DNA from: Mycobacterium sp. ITM-2016-00318
GTDB lineage: Bacteria; Actinomycetota; Actinomycetes; Mycobacteriales; Mycobacteriaceae
Direction: 5' to 3'
DNA length: 64,000 nt
Assembly: GCF_002968285.2 (NCBI RefSeq)
Contig: NZ_CP134400.1
Location: 1-64,000 of the forward strand
Each line of letters opens with the position of its first letter. Position 1 is the first letter of the stretch. Shown piece after piece: positions 12,226-21,610 of this stretch. Both the position numbers and the translations under genes were made by a program. The notes beneath the pieces are model-generated. The model was not told where the DNA came from. It saw nothing but the letters and a program-made list of their open reading frames with translations, and did not search any database.

Positions 12226-14010
12226 GTGAGTAACATGGGTTACTCATCTAATATCCGGCGCATGTCCAGACCTGCCCTCCGTATTGCGAGCTGGATGGTT
12301 GCTGCGGGTGTCTCAGTGGTGGTGGCAACCGGCTTCGGCTGCGGCAGCGCATGGGCCGAGCCGGCGGGCTTAACGTCGTCTGGTGCCGGGCCGACTGCGT
12401 CGTCAGATTCGCAGTCGGCCAATTCATCGAGTGGGGCACCTGATAGGTCGGACCGTCGCGAGGGGAAATCGACGATCTCGCAGAAACGCGCGCCCCGGGC
12501 AACAGGTGAGGGCGCGAATGGTGAAGACGCTGGCTTGGATCACCGGTCAGTCGAGCGGAAGCGCGGCGGTGTCGGCAATTCGCCCAGTGGCCGTCCTTCC
12601 GGAGATCCTGTAGCCGAGAGCTCGGCACGCAAGAGCGCACCCGATGCCTCAACTGCCTCAGGGGAGCGCGACCCGAGTGGGCAGGGATCCTTGACCACAG
12701 GGCAATCACAGAAGGCGACCCCGCACGCATCCATCCCGCCGGAACTCGCCTCTCCGTATGACGAGCGCCCCGAAAAGCTGGGCAGAGAAGTCGTTGACGC
12801 GGGCATGAACTTTGAGCACGCGGGCATGAAAACTGCGGGGACCACCGATGCTGATCAACCGGCCGCGGCGTTAGCCAACACTCCGTCGCCATCGGCAGTC
12901 ACCGGTCCGGATTCGCAGGCAGTTGGGTTGACAATCACGCCCAAGACGGCGTCGGCTGTCGAGACGCTCGTCGACATCGCGCAGCACGAAGGAAATGCGA
13001 GCGCGTTGGTCACTGCCGCCGCGAACGCCGTAGCGGGGGTTGATGAGGTCCCGTCAGGGGTCTACACCGGTCAACCTTCATTCATCCAGCAGGTCGTTGT
13101 GTTCGTGCTGCGGGTAGTCAACGCCGTCCTGAGTCCGGTCGGCGGAATCCTTGCCTTCACCGGTCTAAAAGTGCCGATTTTCGCCGACGGTGTTCCGCCG
13201 TTCTTCGTTACGGCGGGCCTGAACGTTGAGCACGACACCATCGCCGGCATGCCGGTGTACATCCTGACGCCGCCCTCGCCTACGGGTGCGACGGTCGTGG
13301 CCCTGCACGGCGGGGCTTATGCAGCCGAAGCCAGCCTCTTTCATTATGAAATGTACGCCGATCTGGCCCGTCAGACGGGAGCCACGGTGATCGTGCCGGA
13401 CTACCCGCTGATCGGCGAGCCGGGCGGCACGGCCGACGTCGTGGTTCCGCAGACCGCAGCGCTCATTTCCCAGGTGATTGCCACGAACGGTGCGAAGAAT
13501 ACCTACGTACTTGGCGACTCGGCTGGCGGCGGTCTGGCGCTGGCCGCGGTCCAGCTGTTGGTCGTCAGCGGGGCGGCCACCCCGCGCCGGATGGTCCTGT
13601 TGGCGCCCTGGCTCGACGCGACCGTCAGCGATCCCGCCAGCGCAGCGATGTTGGACCCCCTGCTCAATGTGGCGACCCTTAGGCGCGACGGTGAGCTATG
13701 GGCTGGAGAACTCGGTCCCGCTCATCCGTGGGCGAGCCCGATCAACGGGTCACTCGACGGGCTACCGCCGATCACGGTCTTCTCAGGCTCGGCAGACTTG
13801 TTGTCACCACAAGCACTTCGACTCCGCGCGCTGGCGATCGCCGAAGGAGCCGACATCACGTTCGTGCTGCGAAACGGCTACATGCACGACTACCCCATCT
13901 TCTTCTTCCTGCCCGACGCCCTCGCCGAGCGCCCATTGATCTATCAGGCGCTTCTCGGCGACAGCACGACACAGGCGAAAGACCTGTCCGCGATCCGAGC
14001 GCCTTCTTGA
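12226..14010 (+). CDS. Secreted alpha/beta hydrolase (hormone-sensitive-lipase-like) with long low-complexity N-terminus
   Basis: The 594-residue protein has a signal peptide (about residues 12-45, ending AWAEP). A Ser/Pro/Ala/Thr-rich low-complexity region follows to about residue 230. The C-terminal hydrolase domain (about 270-585) has the oxyanion motif LHGGAYAAE, the nucleophile motif GDSAGGG, and Asp/His candidates in FSGSADLLSP and MHDYPIF. This is the HSL-type esterase architecture. The start is GTG 12226; ATG 12235 or 12262 are alternatives and would still leave the signal peptide. It is the only intact gene in the tRNA-Ala element, so it is probably the retained cargo. The substrate is unknown. 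Confidence 0.85.
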   Translation: MSNMGYSSNIRRMSRPALRIASWMVAAGVSVVVATGFGCGSAWAEPAGLTSSGAGPTASSDSQSANSSSGAPDRSDRREGKSTISQKRAPRATGEGANGEDAGLDHRSVERKRGGVGNSPSGRPSGDPVAESSARKSAPDASTASGERDPSGQGSLTTGQSQKATPHASIPPELASPYDERPEKLGREVVDAGMNFEHAGMKTAGTTDADQPAAALANTPSPSAVTGPDSQAVGLTITPKTASAVETLVDIAQHEGNASALVTAAANAVAGVDEVPSGVYTGQPSFIQQVVVFVLRVVNAVLSPVGGILAFTGLKVPIFADGVPPFFVTAGLNVEHDTIAGMPVYILTPPSPTGATVVALHGGAYAAEASLFHYEMYADLARQTGATVIVPDYPLIGEPGGTADVVVPQTAALISQVIATNGAKNTYVLGDSAGGGLALAAVQLLVVSGAATPRRMVLLAPWLDATVSDPASAAMLDPLLNVATLRRDGELWAGELGPAHPWASPINGSLDGLPPITVFSGSADLLSPQALRLRALAIAEGADITFVLRNGYMHDYPIFFFLPDALAERPLIYQALLGDSTTQAKDLSAIRAPS

Positions 14011-14140
14011 AGCTGGTACCGCTTGAGCAGGCGGTAGATGCGTTGTTGGCATAGTCCGTACGTCCGACTGCGGCGGTGACGGTGAGGCGGCCGCTGGTGA
14101 CTTCGAGAACGACAACATGGCGTTGGACATGACCCACGAC

Positions 14141-14222
14141 TGTCACCTAAGACCCGACTCATCGACAGTCATTGCAGGTGTCCCCCATCACCCGACTCAC
14201 CTGTCACCTATGCCGTGAATCC
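14141..14222. repeat. Three spaced IS-end-like repeats
   Basis: Three related about 21-nt units beginning TGTC occur at 14141-14161, 14179-14199 and 14202-14222. The first two share the tail CCCGACTCA, and the first and third share TGTCACCTA. Spaced multiple repeats of this kind occur at the termini of some insertion sequences (IS21/IS481-like). No transposase gene is intact nearby, so this would be a relic. Confidence 0.35.
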
Positions 14223-14227
14223 AGACA

Positions 14228-14250
14228 CCTAGGCTCCACAGATTTTCTCA
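14228..14250 (+). repeat. attR-like direct repeat
   Basis: A perfect 23-bp copy of 11883-11905. It overlaps the stop codon (14248-14250) of the neighbouring minus-strand deazaflavin-reductase gene. Confidence 0.85.
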
Positions 14251-14784
14251 AGGCGTCGGCGTCAGCCGCATGACCGGTATCCGCCGAGACCCGCTGCGCT
14301 TCTCGTGCAGAGCGAACGCGGCGTTGAGGCGATCCGTGGCAAGCGAGTAAAGCCGATCACGATCGACGCCGACGACCTCACGCGCGGTGAAGCGGCCGCC
14401 GCGCTCCCCTATGCGTAACTCGCATCCTGGATTGGCGCAGAGATTGTGATACCAAGCCGGATGACGAGCCTGTCCGTAGTTGGACGCGATCAGGATCACG
14501 TCGTCGCTGTCGGTGAAATATGTGAGCGGGATGTCGCGGCGCTCCCCGGTTCGTGCGCCGATCGACGTTAATACGACCACGGGAGCCGAGAAGGAGATTC
14601 GGACGCGACCACGGGTCACCTTCATCAGCGGCGCCTCGATGGGCGCGACCACTGTGCGCCAGATCGCGGACCCGGTTGGCGTGGTGAACGCTTTTCCGCC
14701 CAACCACCAACTGATGTTGCGCTTCCACGCCGGGCGTTCTTTCAAGTCGACGCGAGGAATCCCGTTGACGATGTTTCTGGACAT
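14248..14784 (-). CDS. Deazaflavin (F420)-dependent nitroreductase-family protein
   Basis: The 178-residue protein belongs to the Ddn/DUF385 family of split-barrel oxidoreductases that use reduced F420. Visible hallmarks are the GARTGERRDIPLTYF segment and the signature ASNYGQARHPAWYHNLCANPGCEL. The ATG at 14784 is chosen because the frame upstream of it overlaps cwsA in a non-coding frame. The TGA stop lies in the right att repeat of the tRNA-Ala element, so the last codons may have been set by the integration. A paralogue lies at 36223-36702. The substrate is unknown. Confidence 0.88.
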   Translation of the reverse strand: MSRNIVNGIPRVDLKERPAWKRNISWWLGGKAFTTPTGSAIWRTVVAPIEAPLMKVTRGRVRISFSAPVVVLTSIGARTGERRDIPLTYFTDSDDVILIASNYGQARHPAWYHNLCANPGCELRIGERGGRFTAREVVGVDRDRLYSLATDRLNAAFALHEKRSGSRRIPVMRLTPTP

Positions 14785-14870
14785 GATGCGGCCCACCTTC
14801 GCGCTGAAATCTGCTCCGGGGTCGGAATTCGACAAAATCGACGACCATGGCGCAGAAGTCGCGGGAACGG

Positions 14871-15305
14871 CTACGGCTTCGGGGTCACCTCGACACTCGG
14901 CGGCCGGGGCGAGGGGTCGGGCTGCATCGACCGGCGGACGATCGAAAAAACCACTCCCCCAACGGCAATCATCGCAACACCGGCAGCGGCGAGGACGAGC
15001 GGTCGAGGCCGTCGCTTCGGTTTGCGGGCGTCGGCGAGCGCCTGCGGCAGGTTGGCGAGCACCGCCCGCGCCTCGGCGAGTTCCGCTGCGATGGTCCCCT
15101 GTGCCTCCTCGAGCTCTTGCACGAGCTCTTTGGCCAACCGGCTTTTCTCGATGCGCCGGCGCAGGCCTGCCGCAGCGGACTGCGCGCCTGCCACGCTCAG
15201 CCCGACGGTCCCGCGGGTGACGTCGACAGGCCCGACCGCGGTGTATTTGAGGCCGCGCGACAAGCGTTGTCCTGGGCTCAACCGGGCGTCGGTCTTCACG
15301 CTCAT
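14871..15305 (-). CDS. cwsA: Cell wall synthesis protein CwsA
   Basis: CwsA (Rv0008c) is a mycobacterial envelope protein that interacts with CrgA and Wag31 and helps peptidoglycan synthesis and cell shape. The 144-residue protein has a coiled-coil-prone Ala/Glu-rich middle (about residues 45-90). A single membrane segment lies near the C-terminus (about 102-124, PLVLAAAGVAMIAVGGVVF), followed by a Pro-rich tail. Position between the tRNA-Ala region and ppiA matches. It is transcribed divergently from ppiA. Confidence 0.9.
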   Translation of the reverse strand: MSVKTDARLSPGQRLSRGLKYTAVGPVDVTRGTVGLSVAGAQSAAAGLRRRIEKSRLAKELVQELEEAQGTIAAELAEARAVLANLPQALADARKPKRRPRPLVLAAAGVAMIAVGGVVFSIVRRSMQPDPSPRPPSVEVTPKP

Positions 15306-15411
15306 CTCGTACCTCTTTCGCGGACTGTCGGGAATCCATACCAGCCTGCCATCATCGGCAACTCAACGGTGCCCGGTTCGTCGCCAAGCCCGCGTGGCAG
15401 ACTGACTTCCC

Positions 15412-15939
15412 GTGACGAGCCCCATTCAGACAGCGACCGCGACCCTGCACACCAATCGTGGTGACATCAAGATCGCACTGTTCGGAAATCACGCCCCCAA
15501 GACCGTCGCGAATTTCGTCGGTCTAGCACAGGGCACCAAGGACTACAGCGGCGAGAACGCCTCCGGCGGCACCTCTGGCCCGTTCTATGACGGCGCCGTG
15601 TTCCACCGGGTGATCGACGGCTTCATGATCCAGGGCGGCGACCCGACGGGCACCGGCCGCGGCGGCCCCGGGTACCAGTTCGACGACGAGTTCCACCCGG
15701 AGCTCCAGTTCGACAAGCCGTACCTGCTGGCGATGGCGAACGCGGGGCCGGGCACCAACGGCTCTCAGTTCTTCGTCACCGTCGGCAAGACGCCGCATTT
15801 GAACCGCAAGCACACCATTTTCGGCGAGGTCGTCGATCCGGAGTCGCAGAAGGTCGTCGACGCAATCGCATCCACGACGGTGGACCGCAGCGACAGGCCG
15901 ACCGAGCCGGTCGTGATCGAGTCGATCACCGTCGCCTGA
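15412..15939 (+). CDS. ppiA: Cyclophilin-type peptidyl-prolyl cis-trans isomerase A
   Basis: The enzyme catalyses cis-trans isomerisation of X-Pro bonds during folding. The 175-residue cytoplasmic cyclophilin has the conserved stretches [20 protein letters not shown] and [11 protein letters not shown], containing the catalytic Arg and the cyclosporin-pocket residues. The GTG start at 15412 follows directly on the cwsA-ppiA intergenic region. It is the orthologue of Rv0009 by order. Confidence 0.96.
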   Translation: MTSPIQTATATLHTNRGDIKIALFGNHAPKTVANFVGLAQGTKDYSGENASGGTSGPFYDGAVFHRVIDGFMIQGGDPTGTGRGGPGYQFDDEFHPELQFDKPYLLAMANAGPGTNGSQFFVTVGKTPHLNRKHTIFGEVVDPESQKVVDAIASTTVDRSDRPTEPVVIESITVA

Positions 15940-15992
15940 TATCTGCGTTTTGGCGCGCCCAGTCCCGCCAGGAGTGACCTAGCGCGCCGAAA

Positions 15993-16409
15993 TCACGAGC
16001 CGGCCAGCCCGGCTGCGGTCAGTGTGTCGAGCACATCCAACGGGTCGGTACCCAGATCCCATCGGGTGAGGACAAACAACCGATCGTCGTTGGCATCGAT
16101 CTCGAGTAGTCGGACCTTCCGGGCGATGCGCCGGAATTCGGTGATCCGGATGATCTTGATGTCTGCTGCTGTGAGCCGGTGGGTGCGCAGTGCGCCGCGA
16201 ATTAATAGACCGCCGTCGCTGATTGCCAGCTTCGGTCGTGCGCGCCACGAAAGGATTGCAAACAGAAGGAGTCCGATGGCGGCAATGATCGCAAGTACGC
16301 GACCGGGAGCATCTGTGACTAGGGTCACAGCGGTGGTAGCCATGATAAGTCCCACTACGCCACATGCTGCGACTCCGGCGGCAGGCGGGCCCCACTCAGT
16401 TTGCTGCAC
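15993..16409 (-). CDS. PH-domain membrane protein (Rv0010c family)
   Basis: The 138-residue protein has two hydrophobic segments at about residues 11-32 and 37-53. A bacterial PH-like domain follows (about 55-135), with the pattern KLAISDGGLLIRGALRTHRLTAADIKII and the RWDLGTDPLDVLDTL end. It matches Rv0010c in order and size. Function is not established; the neighbours (cwsA, crgA) are division genes. The 155-nt region upstream carries DnaA-box-like sequences and palindromes. Confidence 0.85.
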   Translation of the reverse strand: MQQTEWGPPAAGVAACGVVGLIMATTAVTLVTDAPGRVLAIIAAIGLLLFAILSWRARPKLAISDGGLLIRGALRTHRLTAADIKIIRITEFRRIARKVRLLEIDANDDRLFVLTRWDLGTDPLDVLDTLTAAGLAGS

Positions 16410-16564
16410 GGGTAATCCACACCCCTTTACCCCGGTTTATGCGGTTATCCACAAGTGCTATCCCCAATGGGGATGAATCACATCGATGTAATCGGATGAC
16501 CATTAGGTTGCCGAACGGGTAACGCGCCAAGGCCAAGATGAATTCATCATGACCCGGATGGTCG
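16410..16564. promoter_or_regulatory. Intergenic region with DnaA-box-like sites and palindromes
   Basis: This is the region between the PH-protein start and the crgA stop. It contains TTATCCACA (16445-16453, the classical DnaA box), a related TAATCCACA (16413-16421), a perfect inverted repeat ATCCCCA-A-TGGGGAT (16460-16474) and the palindrome GATGAATTCATC near 16538. It must hold the promoter of the PH-domain gene. DnaA binding is a prediction from the 9-mer only. Confidence 0.4.
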
Positions 16565-16828
16565 TCACCGCCAGCGCATAGTCAGCAACAGCCCGGTGAT
16601 CATGAAGGCAAAGGCGATCGCGTAGTTCCACGGGCCGAGTTCGGCCAGGAACGGGATCGAGGACGAGGCGAGCTGGAACACCAGCAGCCAGGCGAGCCCG
16701 ATCACCATCAGGCCGAGGAAGAACACCACGAACCAGACGCTGGACGGGCCGGCCTTGACCTTGACCGGGGTGCGGCTCACCTGGGTGGCGGTGAAGTCGT
16801 TCTTCTTGCGGACCTTGGACTTGGGCAT
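16565..16828 (-). CDS. crgA: Cell division protein CrgA
   Basis: CrgA is a small actinobacterial divisome protein that binds FtsZ, FtsQ, FtsI and CwsA. The 87-residue protein starts [12 protein letters not shown], has a basic N-terminus and two membrane helices (about residues 31-53 and 63-84), and ends in TMRWR. An in-frame ATG at 16846 exists, but the MPKSKV start is the conserved one. It is transcribed divergently from the DUF881 gene. Position matches Rv0011c. Confidence 0.95.
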   Translation of the reverse strand: MPKSKVRKKNDFTATQVSRTPVKVKAGPSSVWFVVFFLGLMVIGLAWLLVFQLASSSIPFLAELGPWNYAIAFAFMITGLLLTMRWR

Positions 16829-16936
16829 GTCAACCTTCACGAACACTCGGCGCCACAGGTGCGACGATGAAGCAGGATTCTCCTATGAGGTTAACGTAGG
16901 TCGGTCCCAGGTCGAGAATGCGACGGGGGAGCAGCG

Positions 16937-17689
16937 ATGACGGAGTCGGGACGGCGGACCGCCTGGCGCTTCGGCGTCCCGCTGGTCTGTCTGCTGGCCG
17001 GACTGCTGCTCGCGGCCACCCACGGTGTCTCTGGCGGCGACGAGATCAGGCGTAGCGATGCGCCACGACTGGTCGACCTTGTTCGCGAAGCCCAGCAGTC
17101 GGTGGACCGCCTCACCGCGCAACGCGACAGTCTCGTCACGGAGATCGACACCCATCACGGCGGGTCGCCCGGCGCGGATGCGGCTCTCGACGCGATCGGC
17201 AGGCGTAACGCCGCTCTGGCCGCCGACGCCGGCCTAGATCCGATCAGAGGACCGGGAATCGTCGTGACGCTCACCGACGCTCAGCGCGACGCCAACGGCC
17301 GCTTTCCCCGCGACGCCTCGCCCGACGACCTGGTGGTGCATCAGCAGGACATCCAGGCCGTGCTCAACGCGCTGTGGAGCGGCGGCGCCGAGGGTATTCA
17401 GATGCAGGACCAGCGAATCATCGGAACCTCCGCGCCGCGGTGCGTCGGCAACACGCTGCTGCTCAACGGCCGCACCTACAGCCCGCCGTACGTGATCACC
17501 GCGGTCGGTGACGCTGCGGCGATGCAGGCCTCGTTGGCGGCGAGCCCACTGGTGACGATCTACAAGCAATATGTCGTGCGCTTCGGGTTGGGCTATGCCG
17601 AGGAACCGAAAGCGTCTGTCGATCTCGTCGGGCACGCCGACCCGGTGCGGATGCGCTTCGCCAAGCCCGCCGGACCGATCGGCTACTGA
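16937..17689 (+). CDS. DUF881 membrane-anchored protein (Rv0012 family)
   Basis: The 250-residue protein has one N-terminal membrane anchor (about residues 12-30), a coiled-coil-prone stretch (LVREAQQSVDRLTAQRDSLVTEID), and then the extracytoplasmic DUF881 domain. The domain motifs GPGIVVTLTDA and VLNALWSGGAEGIQMQDQRI are clear. The family often sits by division or sporulation genes; function is unknown. A GGGGGAGCAGCG ribosome-binding region precedes ATG 16937. It is transcribed towards pabA. Confidence 0.9.
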   Translation: MTESGRRTAWRFGVPLVCLLAGLLLAATHGVSGGDEIRRSDAPRLVDLVREAQQSVDRLTAQRDSLVTEIDTHHGGSPGADAALDAIGRRNAALAADAGLDPIRGPGIVVTLTDAQRDANGRFPRDASPDDLVVHQQDIQAVLNALWSGGAEGIQMQDQRIIGTSAPRCVGNTLLLNGRTYSPPYVITAVGDAAAMQASLAASPLVTIYKQYVVRFGLGYAEEPKASVDLVGHADPVRMRFAKPAGPIGY

Positions 17690-17776
17690 GCGCGCCCACC
17701 AACCAGTGATCTCGGCCTCTCATCGCGGGTCCAACTCGCTCAGGAAGCCGCAAGGCACGCCGAGTAACCTGGGCTG

Positions 17777-18451
17777 ATGCAGGTCTTGGTCGTCGACAAC
17801 TACGACAGCTTCGTGTTCAACCTGGTCCAGTATCTGGGCCAGCTCGGGGTGGACGCGCAGGTGTGGCGCAACGACGACGACCGTCTTTCGAGCGACGCTG
17901 AAATCGCGAAGGTCGCCGACGACTTCGACGGCGTGCTGCTGAGCCCCGGGCCCGGTACACCCGAACGTGCGGGCGCCTCCATCCCGCTGGTGCGCGCTTG
18001 TGCCACCGCGAGGACGCCGCTGCTCGGCGTGTGTCTCGGCCATCAAGCGATCGGGGTGGCGTTCGGCGGAACCGTCGACCGGGCACCGGAGCTGCTGCAC
18101 GGCAAGACAAGCACCGTATTCCATGCCAATGTTGGTGTCCTACAGGGCCTTCCGGATCCATTCACCGCGACGCGGTATCACTCGCTGACGATCCTGCCCG
18201 ATACGGTGCCCGCAGAACTCGAGGTCACCGCGCGCACCGAGGGCGGCGTGATCATGGGTGTGCGGCACATCGAACTGCCGATCCACGGCGTGCAGTTCCA
18301 CCCCGAGTCGATCCTCACCGAGGGCGGGCACCGGATGCTGGCCAACTGGCTGGGCTACTGCGGCGCGGCCCCCGCCGAGTCCCTGGTGCGGACTCTGGAA
18401 GACGAAGTCGCCAACACGGTGCGCGCGGCTACGCAGCGAAGCTCAGCGTAA
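17777..18451 (+). CDS. pabA: Glutamine amidotransferase subunit of anthranilate/aminodeoxychorismate synthase
   Basis: The 224-residue class I amidotransferase releases ammonia from glutamine for the PabB/TrpE partner, feeding folate and/or tryptophan synthesis. The catalytic Cys lies in GVCLGHQAIG, and the His/Glu in VQFHPESILTEGG. The N-terminal VVDNYDSFVFNLVQYL and the LLSPGPGTPE block are classic PabA/TrpG motifs. It corresponds to Rv0013 (trpG/pabA). Its 3' end overlaps the 3' end of convergent pknB by 23 nt. Confidence 0.93.
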   Translation: MQVLVVDNYDSFVFNLVQYLGQLGVDAQVWRNDDDRLSSDAEIAKVADDFDGVLLSPGPGTPERAGASIPLVRACATARTPLLGVCLGHQAIGVAFGGTVDRAPELLHGKTSTVFHANVGVLQGLPDPFTATRYHSLTILPDTVPAELEVTARTEGGVIMGVRHIELPIHGVQFHPESILTEGGHRMLANWLGYCGAAPAESLVRTLEDEVANTVRAATQRSSA

Positions 18452-20309
18452 TCGTCGCGCTGAAGTTCACTGCGGTACCCGGCGCGGGGCTCTGAGTGAC
18501 GACAGCGTTGGTGCGCTGGCCGCTGTCGCGTGCGTCGGCACCCTTGTCCAAACCGCCGGTCCAGCCGAGCGCCCGCAGTCGGGGTTCAGCGTCGGTCCAG
18601 AACTGACCGCGCAGGTCGGGCATCGTGAACTGGTTGCACTGCGAGGTCTGTAGCTGGATCGCGGTGTCGACGGGGATCTGGCCACCTGCGGCCGGGTCGG
18701 TACCGACGACCTGACCACACGGGGTGGTGCTGTCGGTCGGAACAGCAATGATGTTGGCGAAGCCGGACGCGGTCAGTATCTGTCGGGCCGATTCCTCGGA
18801 CTGATCCTTCACGTCGGGCAGAGCCCTGGTTTCCGGCCCCGACCCGACCACGATGGTGATCTCGTTCGTGATCGCCGAGGTCTGGTTGGCCGGCGGCAAC
18901 GTACCGACAACGCGGTCCCTCAGTTCGGGCGTCGACGACGACGGGCTCTGCTTGAACCGGCCGAAACCCGCGTCCTTCAGTTTGTCGATGCACTGAGCAG
19001 GCGTCTGGCTTGCGCAGTCGGGAATCTCGCGCTGTTCGGGACCCACCGACACGTTGATGGTGATCTCGTCGCCGGCCTCGACCGAGGTACCGGCAGTGGG
19101 TTCCGTACCGATCACGCGGTCGGGTTGAATCGTCGAGTCCGTCTTCTGCTGCGTGCGCGTCTTGAATCCGGCATTCTGCAGCGCCACCACCGCATCGGCC
19201 GACAGCTGGTTGCTCACATCGGGCACCTGCACCTGGCGGGTGTTGCCGCCGATCATGTTGATCGCGATCGTGACCACGACGGTCAGCACCACCAGAGCGG
19301 CCACCGCGATGGCCCATCGGCCGACGGACCCACCGCGGTCGCGCCGGCCGTAGTCGGGGGGCTGGTGGGTGGGTAGCTGCTCGGTCGCAGGCGACTGGTG
19401 GTGCATCGGACCCGTCGACGCCAGTAGAGACGTGCGCTCGGCGTCGGTCAGCACCTTCGGCGCATCGGGCGTCTCGCCGCTGTGCACCCGGATCAGGTCG
19501 GCGCGCATCTCCGCTGCGGTCTGGTAGCGGTTGTCGGGGTTCTTGGCCAGCGACTTGAGCACGACGGCGTCCAGCTCCGGCGATATGCCCGCATGGCGCT
19601 GTGACGGAGGGATCGGATCCTCGCGCACATGCTGATAAGCCACCGCCACGGGCGTATCACCGACGAAAGGCGGTTCGCCGGTAAGGATTTCGTAGAGCAC
19701 GCAGCCGAGCGAATACACGTCGGAGCGGGCGTCGACCTTCTCACCGCGGGCCTGTTCGGGGGAGAGGTACTGCGCGGTGCCGATGACCGCGGAGGTCTGC
19801 GTGACGCTGCTGGCGTCAGACAGTGCACGGGCGATGCCGAAGTCCATCACCTTCACCGCGCCGGTCTTGCTGATCATGATGTTGGCGGGTTTGACGTCGC
19901 GGTGGATGATGCCGTGCTGATGGCTGAAGTTCAGCGCCTGGCAGGCATCGGCGATGATCTCGATGGCGCGCTGCGACTCCATCGGGCCGTCGCTGTGCAC
20001 GATGTCACGCAACGTGACGCCTTCGACGTACTCCATCACGATGTAGGGCAGCGGCCCGTTCGCCGTCTCGGCCTCACCGGTGTCGTACACCGCGACGATC
20101 GTGGGGTGATTCAGGGCGGCGGCGTTCTGGGCTTCGCGGCGGAACCGGAGATAAAAGCTCGGATCGCGGGCGAGGTCTGCGCGCAGCACTTTTACCGCCA
20201 CGTCTCGATGGAGGCGCACATCGCGCGCGAGGTGGACTTCGGACATGCCTCCGAAGCCGAGGATCTCGCCGAGTTCGTAGCGGTCTGACAGGTGCTGCGG
20301 GGTGGTCAT
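18429..20309 (-). CDS. pknB: Transmembrane serine/threonine protein kinase PknB
   Basis: PknB phosphorylates cell-wall and division proteins and senses muropeptides. The 626-residue protein has a kinase domain (about 1-280; glycine loop [10 protein letters not shown], catalytic [17 protein letters not shown], activation loop with [20 protein letters not shown]). A basic Pro-containing juxtamembrane region and one membrane helix near 335-355 follow, then four extracellular PASTA repeats that end in FSATITLSF. The start at 20309 overlaps the pknA stop (ATGA). It is the last gene of the seven-gene cluster and runs convergently into pabA. Confidence 0.97.
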   Translation of the reverse strand: MTTPQHLSDRYELGEILGFGGMSEVHLARDVRLHRDVAVKVLRADLARDPSFYLRFRREAQNAAALNHPTIVAVYDTGEAETANGPLPYIVMEYVEGVTLRDIVHSDGPMESQRAIEIIADACQALNFSHQHGIIHRDVKPANIMISKTGAVKVMDFGIARALSDASSVTQTSAVIGTAQYLSPEQARGEKVDARSDVYSLGCVLYEILTGEPPFVGDTPVAVAYQHVREDPIPPSQRHAGISPELDAVVLKSLAKNPDNRYQTAAEMRADLIRVHSGETPDAPKVLTDAERTSLLASTGPMHHQSPATEQLPTHQPPDYGRRDRGGSVGRWAIAVAALVVLTVVVTIAINMIGGNTRQVQVPDVSNQLSADAVVALQNAGFKTRTQQKTDSTIQPDRVIGTEPTAGTSVEAGDEITINVSVGPEQREIPDCASQTPAQCIDKLKDAGFGRFKQSPSSSTPELRDRVVGTLPPANQTSAITNEITIVVGSGPETRALPDVKDQSEESARQILTASGFANIIAVPTDSTTPCGQVVGTDPAAGGQIPVDTAIQLQTSQCNQFTMPDLRGQFWTDAEPRLRALGWTGGLDKGADARDSGQRTNAVVTQSPAPGTAVNFSATITLSFAA

Positions 20310-21610
20310 TCCAATGTCTGTTCTAGGTCCGATGACGCAGCCCGCAGCGTTGCGGACGGCGAGATCGCGTCGGGCCGGTATACCCCAATTTGCTCTCCAC
20401 CATGGCCCATGGGCCCCTCGTCGGTCCAATCCGGCACTGTGAACAGCGGCGGAGCGCCCTGCGGGGTGGTCTGGGTGACGGTGTCGGTGACCGTCGGCGG
20501 TGGCGACTCGCGGTCCTTCTTGTCCTGGGCGTTCAGCACGATGAGGATCGCGATGGCGATGGCCAGCGCGCCGAGGACTCCCGCGGCCCACAGCAGGGCA
20601 CGCTGGCCCGACGAGAACGTCCGCCGCGGGGGAGGTGGGCGGTGTCCGGCGGTTACGGGCCGCACGCGGGCCGCCGTGGCCGGGCCACGCGGGGCCATGG
20701 CCGTTGGCGGGGCGGATCCGACGGCCGTCGGCGCGGCGCGGCCGAGAGTCGGGGAGGCGTTCGGCCGCGGTGGGCGGCGCCCGGCGCGCACGGCGGCCAC
20801 CGCGTCGGCGAACGTACCCCCGGAGCGATACCGCATGCCCGGGTTCTTGACCAGGGTGATCTCGATCAGCTCGCGAACGTTGGGCGGCAGGTCGGCGGGC
20901 AGCGGAGCAGGCGTCTCCTTGATGTGCTTCATCGCCACCGTCAGCGCCCCGTCACCGGTGAACGGGCGCTTACCCGAAACCGCTTCGTAGCCGACGACTC
21001 CCAACGAATACACATCGCTGGCCGCGGTGGCGTCGTGGCCAAGCGCCTGCTCGGGCGCGATGTACTGGGCGGTGCCCATCACCATGCCGGTCTGCGTGAC
21101 GGGTGCGGCGTCGACGGCCTTCGCGATACCGAAGTCGGTGAGCTTCACCTGGCCGGTCGGGGTGATCAGGATGTTGCCCGGCTTGACGTCGCGGTGCACA
21201 AGGCCCGCGGTGTGGGCGACCTGCAGCGCGCGGCCGGTCTGCTCGAGCATGTCCAGCGAATGCCGGAGCGAGAGCCGTCCTGTGCGCTTGAGCACCGAGT
21301 TGAGCGGTTCGCCGTTGATGAGCTCCATCACCAGATAAGCGGTGCGGCCCTCACCATCCATATCCGTCTCGCCGTAGTCGTACACGCTGGCGATACCCGG
21401 ATGGTTGAGCATCGCGACAGTGCGCGCCTCGGCGCGGAACCGCTCGACGAATTCCGGGTCGGACGAGAACTCGGCCTTGAGCACCTTGACCGCGACGCGG
21501 CGGCCCAGCCGGGAGTCGACCGCCTCCCACACCTGGCCCATGCCGCCGGTGGCGATCAGCCGCTGCAGGCGGTACCGGCCCGAAAGAGTCACTCCGACGC
21601 GGGGGCTCAT
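20306..21610 (-). CDS. pknA: Serine/threonine protein kinase PknA
   Basis: PknA is the second essential kinase of the mycobacterial division cluster; targets include Wag31 and FtsZ. The 434-residue protein has a kinase domain (about 1-275) with the glycine loop [30 protein letters not shown] and [11 protein letters not shown] Pro/Arg-rich linker, one membrane helix (about 342-364) and a short extracellular tail without PASTA repeats follow. The start [13 protein letters not shown] at 21610 overlaps the pbpA stop by four bases, as does its own stop with pknB. Confidence 0.96.
   Translation of the reverse strand: MSPRVGVTLSGRYRLQRLIATGGMGQVWEAVDSRLGRRVAVKVLKAEFSSDPEFVERFRAEARTVAMLNHPGIASVYDYGETDMDGEGRTAYLVMELINGEPLNSVLKRTGRLSLRHSLDMLEQTGRALQVAHTAGLVHRDVKPGNILITPTGQVKLTDFGIAKAVDAAPVTQTGMVMGTAQYIAPEQALGHDATAASDVYSLGVVGYEAVSGKRPFTGDGALTVAMKHIKETPAPLPADLPPNVRELIEITLVKNPGMRYRSGGTFADAVAAVRAGRRPPRPNASPTLGRAAPTAVGSAPPTAMAPRGPATAARVRPVTAGHRPPPPRRTFSSGQRALLWAAGVLGALAIAIAILIVLNAQDKKDRESPPPTVTDTVTQTTPQGAPPLFTVPDWTDEGPMGHGGEQIGVYRPDAISPSATLRAASSDLEQTLE

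Larger units (their letters stand above)
11883..14250. mobile_element. Decayed integrative element in tRNA-Ala (about 2.35 kb)
   Basis: The segment is bounded by perfect 23-bp direct repeats (11883-11905 and 14228-14250), the first copy covering the tRNA-Ala 3' end. Directly inside the left repeat is a minus-strand relic of a tyrosine integrase C-terminus. The only intact gene is a secreted alpha/beta hydrolase. A short array of IS-end-like repeats lies just inside the right repeat. The related cwsA-ppiA-crgA gene order resumes beyond the right end. This is the structure left when a tRNA-targeting island has lost most of its cargo and its recombinase. Confidence 0.75.

Noticed and set aside
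14785..15339. N-terminal extension of the deazaflavin-reductase frame up to 15339
   Set aside because: The extension overlaps cwsA in another frame and has no family similarity; the protein is complete from 14784.
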